This document shows positions 19,135-27,597 of a stretch of 64,000 bases of DNA, piece after piece; position 1 is the stretch's first letter, and each line of letters begins with the position of its first letter. The notes under the pieces were generated by a model, which saw only the letters and a program-made list of their open reading frames with translations, did no database searches and was not told where the DNA came from. The DNA is from an uncultured Pseudomonadales bacterium (GTDB lineage Bacteria > Pseudomonadota > Gammaproteobacteria > Pseudomonadales > Azotimanducaceae). The stretch covers positions 868,001 through 932,000 of the forward strand of contig OY282455.1 in the NCBI GenBank assembly GCA_958296195.1, written 5' to 3'. A program made the translations under genes and the position numbers.

Positions 19135-19302
19135 ATGGCTGAAAGTGGGCTGCAATGGGAAGGTGGCGCGTTCTGCTTGGACACCGCCCCGGAGCAACTG
19201 CTGCAAGCAGCATTTCAATTTGGGCAAGGGCTGACTGGAATCTGTCAGTTGGCTGCTTTGCCCCGGCCGGAAGCCAAACACGCCTTCGCTGACACTGCTT
19301 GA
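19135..19302 (+). pseudogene. Fragment of a DUF1828-type gene
   Basis: The reading MAESGLQWEGGAF and LLQAAFQFGQGLTGI matches residues about 90-140 of the intact gene at 16339-17121 (MAESGLQWDGGAF, FQFGQALTKI). It starts abruptly within the homology and ends at a stop codon just before mod. Both ends of the full-length protein are missing. It is a remnant left by duplication and recombination. Confidence 0.75.
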
Positions 19303-19314
19303 CGAGTAAGGACG

Positions 19315-22300
19315 ATGCCCCGCCAATCCAAACAGTCCAAGCAAGTTACGGCGCTGACCCATGAGGAGGCGTCGCGCAGGAACATTCCCACGGCGGAGTA
19401 TCAGGCGTTGTTGGGGAGCGATGCGCGGAGTCCCGTGCCGGTGGCTTATGAGCGGCGCAATCGGGACTTGGACCCGCAGTTGGTTTGGCGCGGCAAGGAC
19501 GAGCAGGACTGGTCGGACCTGGTGGTGCCGGCGCCGCCCTTGTTCATTCAGGAAAAGCTGCATCCGAAGGTGCTGATCGACGATCTGCTGCGGCGCAGCA
19601 GGGAGGCGGATGCGGAGGCCGCTGGCGAGGCGGTTGGTCAGGTGGATCTGTTTGCGGACTTCAATGGCCTGCCGAGCGATGACGCCCGTGCGGAGTTCTA
19701 TCAGCATGACGCCAACTGGTCGAACCGGATGATTCTGGGGGACAGCCTGCAGGTGATGGCGTCCTTAGCGGAGCGGGAGGGGCTGCGCGGCAAGGTGCAG
19801 TGCATCTACATCGACCCGCCCTACGGCATCAAGTTCAACTCCAACTTTCAGTGGTCCACCACTAGCCGGGACGTGAAGGACGGCAAGGCCGAGCACATCA
19901 CCCGGGAACCGGAGCAGGTGAAGGCGTTTCGGGACACTTGGCGGGACGGGATTCACTCGTACCTGACCTATCTGCGCGACCGGCTGACGGTGGCAAGGGA
20001 CTTGCTGACGGACAGCGGCTCGGTGTTTGTGCAGATTGGGGATGAAAACGTGGGCCGCGTCAGATCACTTTTAGATGAGGTGTTTGGCGAAACCAATTTT
20101 GTTGCTCAAATTGCATATGCAAAAACTACCGGATTTTCCGGCTCTTACTTATCCTCTGTCTGCGACTACTTGGTTTGGTATGCCAAAAACTCTTCAAATC
20201 TAAAATACAGGTCGTTGTTTGACCTTAAAGAACAGGGTTCCCCTGGTGCATCCAAGTATCGAGACGCTTCTTCCATTAAGGCACTGGCGAACTCTTGTGT
20301 GGCCCCGACGCGCCTTGCGACGTCAGATCAGCTGACGTCGCAAGGCGCGTCGGGGCTCCAAACAGAAAGCCAGTTCCTATATAGAGGCGAGGAATGGAGG
20401 CCGCCTTCTGGCCTCCATTGGAAGACAACTGTATTGGGGCTGGATCGATTATCAAAAGCCGAGCGGGTTGTTCCAGAAGGAAGATCCATTCGCTACATTC
20501 GATTTCTAGATGATTTCGCTGTATATCCTCGCACAAACGTATGGCTGGATATCGGCGGTGTTCAAAGCCGTACAGACCCCAAGGTTTATGTTGTTCAGAC
20601 CGCCACCGAAGCTGTAAAGCGCTGCATCCTAATGACCACCGACCCTGGCGACCTAGTCCTCGACCCCACCTGCGGCTCCGGCACAACCGCCTATGTTGCC
20701 GAGCAATGGGGCCGCCGCTGGATCACCATCGACACCAGCCGCGTGGCCCTCGCCTTGGCCCGCGCCCGCGTCATGGGCGCCCGCTATCCCTACTATCTGC
20801 TGGCGGACTCGCCGGAAGGCCAGGCCAAGGAAGCGGAGCTCTCCCGCAAGGTGCCTTCCGAGGCGCTCACCCAAGGGGACATCCGCCAAGGCTTCGTCTA
20901 TGAGCGGGTGCCGCACGTCACCCTGAAGTCCATCGCCAACAACGCGGAAATCGACATCATTTGGGAGAAGCACCAGCAAGAGTTGGAATCCTTGCGCCGG
21001 AAGCTCAACGAGGCAAAGGCGTCCAACTGGGAGGAATGGGAAATCCCCCGCCATGCCGAAACGCCGTGGAATCCAGCGGCGCAGAAGTTGTTCGCAAAAC
21101 TGCGAACCGAGCTGGATGCCCGCCCCCCCGGAGGATCCGCCGATACAGCAAGCGAAGGACGCAATCATCCAGATGCCGCGTTGCGGACAGGGAAGCCCCG
21201 CGACGACAGCAAAGTGCAGCGCCTTCTGCGCGACCTCAACGCGACCCTCAAGCGCAGCTACACCTTGGATGCGCTTCCGCCCCGTCCCGCCGACCCTTGG
21301 GAGCCGACACCAACCGCCCTGCACGGGGAGTGGTGGCGGCAGCGCATCGCTCGCCAGCGGGAGATCGACGCCTCCATCGCCGCCAAGGCGGACTACGAAT
21401 ACCTGTACGACAAACCTTATCAAGACGGCAAGAAGGTGCGCGTGGCTGGCCCCTTCACCGTGGAGAGCCTGTCGCCGCACCGCATCCTCGGCGTGGATGA
21501 GAACGATGAACTGATCGACCGGGTGGCGGACACCCGCCTCGGCTACAATCGGCAGCAGGATTTCACCGCCACTATCCTGGAGAACCTGCGCACCGCCGGC
21601 GTGCAACAGGCGCACAAGGCGGACAAGATCGCATTCTCGTCCATCGTCCCTTGGCAGGGCGAACTGGTGTGCGCGGAGGGCCGCTACGCCAATGGAGGCG
21701 GGCAGACCCACGGCGGGAAGGCTGCTGGCGAACACGCAGGAGGCGAACGGCTTGGAACTGAGCAGCGGGCCGGCATCTTCATCGGCCCGGAGTTCGGCAC
21801 CGTCACCCGTCCCGACTTGGTGGTCGCCGCCCGGGAGGCCGCGGATGCCGGCTTCGACCTGCTGATCGCCTGCGCCTTCAACTATGAGGCCCACGCCTCG
21901 GAGCTCAGCAAGCTGGGCCGCGTCCCCGTCCTCAAGGCGCGCATGAATGCCGACCTGCACATGGCCGAGGACCTCAAGAACACCGGTAAGGGCAACCTGT
22001 TCGTCATCTTCGGCGAACCGGACATCGACATCCTGCCGATAGAGAAGGACAGCCCGAACAGCGGCCAGATCCAAGTGAAGGTCAACGGCGTGGACGTCTT
22101 CCACCCCAACACCGGCGAAATCCGCAGCGACGGCCCGGAAGGCATCGCCTGCTGGTTCATCGACACGGACTACAACGAAGAGAGCTTCTTCGTCCGCCAC
22201 GCCTACTTCCTAGGCGCCGCCGACCCCTACAAATCCCTGAAGACCACCCTAAAGGCCGAAATCAACCCCGACGCTTGGGCCACCCTGCACAGCGACACCT

Positions 22301-22392
22301 CCCGCCCCTTCGAGAAGCCGAAATCGGGCCGCATCGCGGTAAAAGTGATCAACCATCTGGGGGATGAGGTGATGAAGGTATTTCGGTTATGA
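19315..22392 (+). CDS. mod: Adenine-specific DNA methyltransferase, Mod-like (type III-like system)
   Basis: The 1025-aa product has motif IV (IYIDPPYGIKFNSNF) early and motif I (LDPTCGSGTTAYVAEQWG) late, the beta-class order of N6-adenine or N4-cytosine methyltransferases. The middle (about residues 255-440) is the target recognition region. The large C-terminal half (from about residue 480) continues with KVRVAGPFTVESLSPHRI and further domains found in long Mod proteins that pair with Res-type nucleases. The likely partner is the frameshifted res gene at 12487-15596, unusually separated by almost 4 kb of small genes. The recognition region (about 20080-20640) is AT-richer than the rest and contains an in-frame palindromic insertion at 20302-20356. 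The next gene overlaps by 4 bp. Confidence 0.92.
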   Translation: MPRQSKQSKQVTALTHEEASRRNIPTAEYQALLGSDARSPVPVAYERRNRDLDPQLVWRGKDEQDWSDLVVPAPPLFIQEKLHPKVLIDDLLRRSREADAEAAGEAVGQVDLFADFNGLPSDDARAEFYQHDANWSNRMILGDSLQVMASLAEREGLRGKVQCIYIDPPYGIKFNSNFQWSTTSRDVKDGKAEHITREPEQVKAFRDTWRDGIHSYLTYLRDRLTVARDLLTDSGSVFVQIGDENVGRVRSLLDEVFGETNFVAQIAYAKTTGFSGSYLSSVCDYLVWYAKNSSNLKYRSLFDLKEQGSPGASKYRDASSIKALANSCVAPTRLATSDQLTSQGASGLQTESQFLYRGEEWRPPSGLHWKTTVLGLDRLSKAERVVPEGRSIRYIRFLDDFAVYPRTNVWLDIGGVQSRTDPKVYVVQTATEAVKRCILMTTDPGDLVLDPTCGSGTTAYVAEQWGRRWITIDTSRVALALARARVMGARYPYYLLADSPEGQAKEAELSRKVPSEALTQGDIRQGFVYERVPHVTLKSIANNAEIDIIWEKHQQELESLRRKLNEAKASNWEEWEIPRHAETPWNPAAQKLFAKLRTELDARPPGGSADTASEGRNHPDAALRTGKPRDDSKVQRLLRDLNATLKRSYTLDALPPRPADPWEPTPTALHGEWWRQRIARQREIDASIAAKADYEYLYDKPYQDGKKVRVAGPFTVESLSPHRILGVDENDELIDRVADTRLGYNRQQDFTATILENLRTAGVQQAHKADKIAFSSIVPWQGELVCAEGRYANGGGQTHGGKAAGEHAGGERLGTEQRAGIFIGPEFGTVTRPDLVVAAREAADAGFDLLIACAFNYEAHASELSKLGRVPVLKARMNADLHMAEDLKNTGKGNLFVIFGEPDIDILPIEKDSPNSGQIQVKVNGVDVFHPNTGEIRSDGPEGIACWFIDTDYNEESFFVRHAYFLGAADPYKSLKTTLKAEINPDAWATLHSDTSRPFEKPKSGRIAVKVINHLGDEVMKVFRL
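20302..20356. repeat. Perfect 25-bp inverted repeat inserted in frame in mod
   Basis: The left arm 20302-20326 and the right arm 20332-20356 are perfect reverse complements, with a 5-base loop (ATCAG). The palindrome is read in frame as APTRLATSDQLTSQGAS inside the target recognition region. Because it is self-complementary, the opposite strand would encode nearly the same peptide. No other copy was found by eye in the window. Confidence 0.95.
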
Positions 22393-23501
22393 AGAAAATC
22401 GAATTTGGTCCCATCGACTGGATTACTGTCGAGGGTTTCAGGAGCATTGCGCGAGTGGAGCGGCTCCCGCTCAAGCCCATCAATGTTTTGATTGGCGCGA
22501 ATGGCGCCGGCAAATCGAACATGATCGGCGTCTTCGACCTCCTTCGTGAGCTTCGCCTCGGCAGGCTTAATCATTATGTGGAGCGTTCGGGCGGTGCCAA
22601 CAGGAATCTCCATTTCGGTTCCAAGGTCACCAAGAAGGTGCGGATTGAAATTTCCTTCGCTGACGGAGATGAAACTCATTACGCCGTTTTTGAGCCTACG
22701 GACGCAGATAGACTGCTGCTGCGTTCCGAGGGGATGGGTGGACAAATGGCGGGCCAAGTGTTCCGTGAACGTAACGAGGTTGAAGGTGTCCGAGAAGGAA
22801 TGGTCGAGATGGTGCAAAAGCGGCTGGATAGATGGCGCGTTTACCACTTCCACGACACGGGAAGAGATGCGCCTTTGCGGCAAACGGCACAACTAAACGA
22901 CAATCGACTCCTGCGGAAGGACGGCGAGAACTTGGCCGCCTTCCTCTACTATCTGCAGGAAAAGGAGCAGACAGCCTACAACAGAATAAGAAAAATATTT
23001 CGACTTGTCACCCCGTTCTTTGATGACTTCATCCTTGAACCGCAAGCGCTGAACGAGCGGACGATCCGCCTCGAATGGCGGCACCGCGCGTGGGACGCAC
23101 ACTTCGACGTCTCCGCATTTTCTGACGGATCGCTTCGCTTTCTGGCGCTGGCGACGCTGCTGTTGCAACCCGCTCGGTTGCGGCCTTCGGTCATCCTGCT
23201 CGACGAACCGGAGCTTGGCCTGCACCCCTACGCAATGGTCGTGCTGTGCTCGCTCATACGTAGCGTTGCGGCGGAAACCCAGGTCATTCTCGCTACGCAG
23301 TCGCCCTTCCTAGTCGATCAATTCGAGCCGGAGGATGTCATCGTGGTGGATCGGGTAGAGGGCCGGTCGGAGTTCAGAAGACTGTCAGCGGAGAATCTCA
23401 AGGATTGGTTGGAGGACTACAGCCTAGGCGACCTTTGGTTGAAGAACGAACTTGGTGGACGTCCTGCCTATGAGAGACTACCGGAGGAAAGAGGCTCCTG
23501 A
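22389..23501 (+). CDS. AAA family ATPase (AAA_21 / OLD-like), defence-associated
   Basis: The 370-aa product is an SMC/ABC-like ATPase. It has VEGFRSIARVERLPLKPIN followed by Walker A (LIGANGAGKSN), a signature-like FSDGSLRFLALATLLL, Walker B (VILLDEPELGLHP) and an H-loop region (VILATQSPFLVDQF). The start codon overlaps the mod stop and its own stop overlaps the next start (ATGA), so mod, the ATPase and the DUF4276 protein are translated as a coupled unit. Such ATPases commonly sense phage infection and act with a nuclease or TOPRIM partner. Confidence 0.88.
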   Translation: MKKIEFGPIDWITVEGFRSIARVERLPLKPINVLIGANGAGKSNMIGVFDLLRELRLGRLNHYVERSGGANRNLHFGSKVTKKVRIEISFADGDETHYAVFEPTDADRLLLRSEGMGGQMAGQVFRERNEVEGVREGMVEMVQKRLDRWRVYHFHDTGRDAPLRQTAQLNDNRLLRKDGENLAAFLYYLQEKEQTAYNRIRKIFRLVTPFFDDFILEPQALNERTIRLEWRHRAWDAHFDVSAFSDGSLRFLALATLLLQPARLRPSVILLDEPELGLHPYAMVVLCSLIRSVAAETQVILATQSPFLVDQFEPEDVIVVDRVEGRSEFRRLSAENLKDWLEDYSLGDLWLKNELGGRPAYERLPEERGS

Positions 23502-24193
23502 TGCGCCTTCTGGTTCATGTGGAAGGCCAAACCGAAGAGACGTTTGTGAACAGCGTGCTCTGTCCCCACCTTGTAAGCCAAGGCTATTCGTCCGTGGCGG
23601 CGCGCTTGATGGGAAATGCGCACTATAGAAACCAGCGCGGGGGAGGCGTATCATGGCAGTCTGTCCAGAAAGCCATTCTGCGCCACTTGAAAGAAGACCG
23701 GCAGGCCGTTGCCACCACAATGGTGGGCTACTACGGTATGCCACAGAGCCGGTCGAGGCAATGGCCAGGCCGCATCGCGGCAAACAGTTTACCCTTTGAA
23801 CAAAAGGCCACGACCATACAGAATACCCTTGCTCGAGACATCCGGGAGCACATGGAGACGGATTTCGACCAAAGCCGGTTCATACCCTACGTCTCCATGC
23901 ACGAGTTCGAGGCGCTGCTATTCTGCGACTGCCAAGGTTTCGCGGACAGCATTGAAGATCCCAAAATCGGCAGCGCCATGCAAGAGATGCTCGACCAGTT
24001 CGGCAACCCCGAGAAGATTAACGACTCGCAGAAAAACGCCCCGTCAAAACGCATCCTTGACTTGCTCCCAACCTACGACAAAGTGGCAATGGGCGCCACG
24101 GCGATTCAAGAAATCGGTTTGGAGAACATTCGCGGCAAGTGCCAAAACTTTGCCTGTTGGCTATCTAGGCTTGAAGCTGCTGCAAAGCGCTAA
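23501..24193 (+). CDS. DUF4276 family protein, partner of the ATPase
   Basis: The 230-aa product opens MRLLVHVEGQTEETFVN, the first strand and acidic residue typical of TOPRIM-like DUF4276 proteins. It continues with YVSMHEFEALLFCD, which carries the conserved HEFEALLF run. The family usually lies directly after an AAA ATPase, as here with ATGA overlap. It is predicted to be the effector, possibly a nuclease, of a two-gene defence module. The catalytic role is inferred from the fold, not shown. Confidence 0.85.
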   Translation: MRLLVHVEGQTEETFVNSVLCPHLVSQGYSSVAARLMGNAHYRNQRGGGVSWQSVQKAILRHLKEDRQAVATTMVGYYGMPQSRSRQWPGRIAANSLPFEQKATTIQNTLARDIREHMETDFDQSRFIPYVSMHEFEALLFCDCQGFADSIEDPKIGSAMQEMLDQFGNPEKINDSQKNAPSKRILDLLPTYDKVAMGATAIQEIGLENIRGKCQNFACWLSRLEAAAKR

Positions 24194-24365
24194 TCTGCTT
24201 ACTTGGAGCGGTCAGGGACTTGGCAGAGGGCCAAAATGGAGCCCACCCCCGCGATAAAAACGCCCTCTGCAGGGGGTGGTCTAGCTCAGCGGTCGGCGAT
24301 CATTGTAGAACGACAGCTAGTTGCTGATGTTGAACAGCGCCGCCCGACACCCTATATTCCCGCCC

Positions 24366-24701
24366 ATGGACCGCCAGATATTCTTGGACCACATTCGCCA
24401 AACCCGCTTTGCGCTTGGCGACAAAGCGGCAGCGCAAAGGGATGCGCGGCGCATTGCCCGCTATTTGATTCGGCAGGGCGCCGCCCGCGTCTTCGGCGTT
24501 GGCTCGGCGTTTGTTTCGAGCCGCCGCTTCACGTCGCGCTCCGACATTGATCTTGCCGTTGAGGCCCTTGATCCAAAGCGCTTCCTTGCGGCGTCGGCAA
24601 AGGCGGCGGAAATGACTGATTTTGCGCTGGACGTCATTCCGGTTGAGTCGGCCTCCGAGGCCATGCTGCGCACCATACGCAAAGAAGGTGTTGAGCTGTG
24701 A
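24366..24701 (+). CDS. MNT-type nucleotidyltransferase, antitoxin of a HEPN/MNT pair
   Basis: The 111-aa product has RVFGVGSAFVSSRRFTSRSD followed by IDLAV, the nucleotidyltransferase GS-x-D-x-D core, and a final Asp in FALDVIPV. The ATG at 24366 starts right after the Pro-rich upstream stretch; earlier in-frame codons are less likely. Its stop overlaps the GTG start of the next gene, so the pair is coupled. The expected role is to neutralise the HEPN partner by AMP transfer. Confidence 0.82.
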   Translation: MDRQIFLDHIRQTRFALGDKAAAQRDARRIARYLIRQGAARVFGVGSAFVSSRRFTSRSDIDLAVEALDPKRFLAASAKAAEMTDFALDVIPVESASEAMLRTIRKEGVEL

Positions 24702-25165
24702 AGCCTGATGAAGCCTTTGTGCGGCGGCTCGCCGCCGAAATTGAGGATGAGCTGGAAAGCCTTGAGCTGCTCCGGGAACAGAGCGCCAAGGCACCGCAAG
24801 GTGAAGACACTTTCACGCTGCGGGCCCGAGGGTCAATTCTTCACGACTTCTATAACGGCGTTGAGCGGGTGTTCACGCGCATCGCGGAGGAGCTGAATGG
24901 CGGCCTGCCCCAAGGCGAACGATGGCATCAACAGCTTCTCCGGGACATGAGTTTGGAGATTCCGGGCGTTCGGCCCGCGGTGATTGACGCGCAGTTGGCA
25001 AACTCCCTTGGAGAGTACCTGCGGTTCCGCCATCTGTTCCGCAACGTCTATGGGTTCGTGCTGGAGGCGGAGCGCATGCGCCCGATTGAGGAGCGGTTGT
25101 CGGGTGTCCTCGTGGCGTTCCGGGGTCAGGTCCGGGCGTTTCTCTCTTGGGCTGTGGGCGATTGA
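24698..25165 (+). CDS. HEPN/HepT-like protein, toxin of a HEPN/MNT pair
   Basis: The 155-aa all-helical product has RGSILHDFYNGVERVFTRIA near residue 45-65 and YLRFRHLFRNVYGFVLEAER near the end. These are the layout of HepT-like proteins, although the classical R-x4-6-H ribonuclease motif is not seen in its usual form. It starts with GTG inside the stop of the MNT gene. It could be a ribonuclease toxin or an inactive variant; the neighbour supports a toxin-antitoxin role. Confidence 0.72.
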   Translation: MKPDEAFVRRLAAEIEDELESLELLREQSAKAPQGEDTFTLRARGSILHDFYNGVERVFTRIAEELNGGLPQGERWHQQLLRDMSLEIPGVRPAVIDAQLANSLGEYLRFRHLFRNVYGFVLEAERMRPIEERLSGVLVAFRGQVRAFLSWAVGD

Positions 25166-25201
25166 TGCTAGGCTTTGCTCTGGCTCACTAGGACCGCGTT
25201 C

Positions 25202-26071
25202 ATGGAAGGACCGACCTCGCACAACTACTTTTCGCAGCGGCTGCGGCTGCACTATGTGGATTGGGGCAACGAGGAGGCGCCGCCGATGCTGCTGGTCCAC
25301 GGCGGCCGGGACCACTGCCGCAACTGGGATTGGGTGGCCGAGGCGTTGCGCGGCGAGTACCACATCATCGCGCCCGACCTGCGTGGGCATGGGGATTCGC
25401 AATGGCTGCTCGGCGGCAGCTACAATCAGGTGGACTATGTTTACGACGTGGCGCAACTGCTGCATCAGCGCCAGCACACGCCGGTGACCATCATCGGCCA
25501 CTCCTTGGGCGGCGCCATCGCCTTGCTGTACACCGGCCTCTACCCGGAAACGGTCACCAAGCTGGTGTCCATCGAGGGCATGGGACCGCCGCCGGCCATT
25601 ATCGAGGAGCGCATGACAAGGCCCCCCGCCGAACGCCTGCACACTTGGATTGAGGAACTGCGCCACATCGCCGGGCGCATCCCCAAGCGCTACAAGTCCT
25701 TGGAGGACGCCTACGAACGGATGCAGACGGAGAACCCGCACCTTTCCGAAGCCCAAGCCCGGCACCTGACCATCCACGGCAGCAACCAAAATGAAGACGG
25801 CACCTATAGTTGGAAGTTCGACAACTACATCCGCGCCTTTCCGCCCATCGGCCTGCCGCAAGAGGAGGCGAACGAGCTATATGGGCGCATCGCCTGCCCC
25901 ACCCTGCTGTTTCACGGCAAGGAAAGCTGGGCGTCAAACCCGGAGGAGGACGGCCGCACTCAATGCTTCAAGAATGTCCAGGTGGCCAGCATCAAGGACG
26001 CCGGCCACTGGCTGCACCACGACCGCCTTGAGGAGTTCGTGGCGCTGACCCGTGCTTTTCTGGCCGAATGA
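25202..26071 (+). CDS. Alpha/beta hydrolase
   Basis: The 289-aa alpha/beta hydrolase fold protein has LLVHGGRDHCRNWD (oxyanion-side HG motif), DLRGHGDSQW, the nucleophile elbow IIGHSLGGAIALLY (Ser nucleophile), and a late His in DAGHWLHHDR. The substrate is not evident; esterase, epoxide hydrolase and C-C hydrolase roles all fit this fold. The ATG at 25202 begins MEGPTSHNYFSQRLRLHYVD, which aligns with the usual start. Confidence 0.88.
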   Translation: MEGPTSHNYFSQRLRLHYVDWGNEEAPPMLLVHGGRDHCRNWDWVAEALRGEYHIIAPDLRGHGDSQWLLGGSYNQVDYVYDVAQLLHQRQHTPVTIIGHSLGGAIALLYTGLYPETVTKLVSIEGMGPPPAIIEERMTRPPAERLHTWIEELRHIAGRIPKRYKSLEDAYERMQTENPHLSEAQARHLTIHGSNQNEDGTYSWKFDNYIRAFPPIGLPQEEANELYGRIACPTLLFHGKESWASNPEEDGRTQCFKNVQVASIKDAGHWLHHDRLEEFVALTRAFLAE

Positions 26072-26241
26072 GCGAGCGCCGCAGAGTGCAGCTAGGCGAA
26101 CATCTCGGCCGCCGAGCGGGAACAAGCCGAGTTTTTGGCCTCTTAGCGGAGTCTGCCGCGGTGCCGCAATGGCTGGCGTTCGCTTGACGAGGGCGGCACC
26201 TGAAGACAGCGCCGCCGCCGTTCAAGGCGGGTTGTGAGGCG

Positions 26242-27549
26242 ATGAGCGAACGCGCCAAGCTGCTTCATGACAGCCCTTGGCGGGGTGCATTCCACCTCAC
26301 GGGCGGGGCTGGGTTCTTGGGTGAGATGCTCGGCGTCGCCGGCGCCTCCCGCACCGTTCTTGAGGTCAAGGTTCCCTACGCGGCGGCTAGCCTAGCCGAA
26401 CTGCTGGGTGGCCAGCCGGAACAGGCGTGCAGCGGGCCGACAGCTAGGGCCATGGCCATGGCCGCCTTGCAGCGGGCGTTAAAGCTGGCGCGAGGGGGCG
26501 AACCATCGGACGGTGGTGGTGCCGATGCATTTCCCGCCAACCCGAATGTGGTGCCGGCCGCAGACCAGCTCTTTGGCTTCGCGGCCACCGCCAGCTTGGC
26601 GACGGACCGCTCCAAACGCGGCCCCTGCCGCGCCCACATCGCCGTGCAAACTCTGGCCGGCACCAGCCATGCGGCCTTTGCGCTGTCCGGGGACCGACCG
26701 GCCCAGGAAGCGGCGTTGGTGGAGCATTGCTGGCGGACGCTGCTGGCGGCGCTGAAGCTGGAGACGCCGGAAAAACTGGTGACGGCAAAGGCAGCCGCAG
26801 AAAACGCCAAATCACAAGCGGGGAAGGTCGAACAGGTGCTGGCCCCCAAGCCGTGGCGCAGCCTCATGAGCGGCGCCAGCGCGGCAATTCTCATAGACCA
26901 GGGCAGCGAGGTGCATTTTTCGCGGCCAGAGAACGTCAACAACGCCGTCGCGGGGTCGCCACCCGCAAACCAGGACGGCGATTCGCCGTTTTCAGGGCCG
27001 GGCGGCGCCACAGTCCCTTCCGCTTTGGAGACACCCGTGGAGCAATGCAGCGAGCTGCTGTTCCCCGGCGCCTTCAACCCCCTGCATGAAGGCCACCGGC
27101 GCATGATGGCCATCGCCGAGGCCATGACCGGGTTGGCCGGCGCATTTGAGCTTTCCGTGCAGAACATCGACAAACCGTTGCTGGACTACATTGAAATCCA
27201 GCGGCGGCTGGCTCAGTTCGAGCATCCGCTGTGGTTGACGCGCCTGCCCACTTTTGTCGAGAAGGCGAACCGCTTTCCGGGCGCCACCTTCGTCGTTGGC
27301 ATCGACACCCTAGTGCGCATCGCGAACCCCCGTTACTACGGTGGCGACGCCGAACTGGACCGGGCGCTGGCGGCGCTTGCCGACCGGAAGGCGCAGTTCT
27401 TAGTCTTCGGGCGCACCCTCAATCGGACCTTTCAGGGCCTAGCTCAAGTGGAACTGCCCCCGGCGTTGCGCCAAATGTGCGTCGCCGTGAGCGAAGCCGA
27501 GTTCCGCGCCGACATCTCTTCGACCGCGCTGCGCCGACAACGGGGCTGA
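26242..27549 (+). CDS. CinA-like domain fused to a nucleotidyltransferase domain
   Basis: The product is 435 aa in two parts. Residues 1-180 resemble the CinA C-terminal (PncC, NMN deamidase-like) domain: LHDSPWRGAFHLTGGAGFLG, VPYAAASLAELLGG, and a later FGFAATASLATD and AHIAVQT. Residues about 265-435 are a cytidylyltransferase-like fold with LFPGAFNPLHEGHRRM (HxGH site), FVVGIDTLVRIANPRYYG and a C-terminal ISSTALR motif, as in NMN or nicotinate mononucleotide adenylyltransferases. A low-complexity linker joins them. A combined role in pyridine nucleotide salvage is an attractive guess but is not proven. Confidence 0.8.
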   Translation: MSERAKLLHDSPWRGAFHLTGGAGFLGEMLGVAGASRTVLEVKVPYAAASLAELLGGQPEQACSGPTARAMAMAALQRALKLARGGEPSDGGGADAFPANPNVVPAADQLFGFAATASLATDRSKRGPCRAHIAVQTLAGTSHAAFALSGDRPAQEAALVEHCWRTLLAALKLETPEKLVTAKAAAENAKSQAGKVEQVLAPKPWRSLMSGASAAILIDQGSEVHFSRPENVNNAVAGSPPANQDGDSPFSGPGGATVPSALETPVEQCSELLFPGAFNPLHEGHRRMMAIAEAMTGLAGAFELSVQNIDKPLLDYIEIQRRLAQFEHPLWLTRLPTFVEKANRFPGATFVVGIDTLVRIANPRYYGGDAELDRALAALADRKAQFLVFGRTLNRTFQGLAQVELPPALRQMCVAVSEAEFRADISSTALRRQRG

Positions 27550-27597
27550 CCTGCCCCCGCAACAGCCCGCACAGCCGCCGCCGATCCGTTCCGCAAG

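Noticed and set aside
20653-22200. Minus-strand open frame of 515 codons opposite mod
   Set aside because: It is antisense to the conserved Mod C-terminal half and has no motifs of its own.
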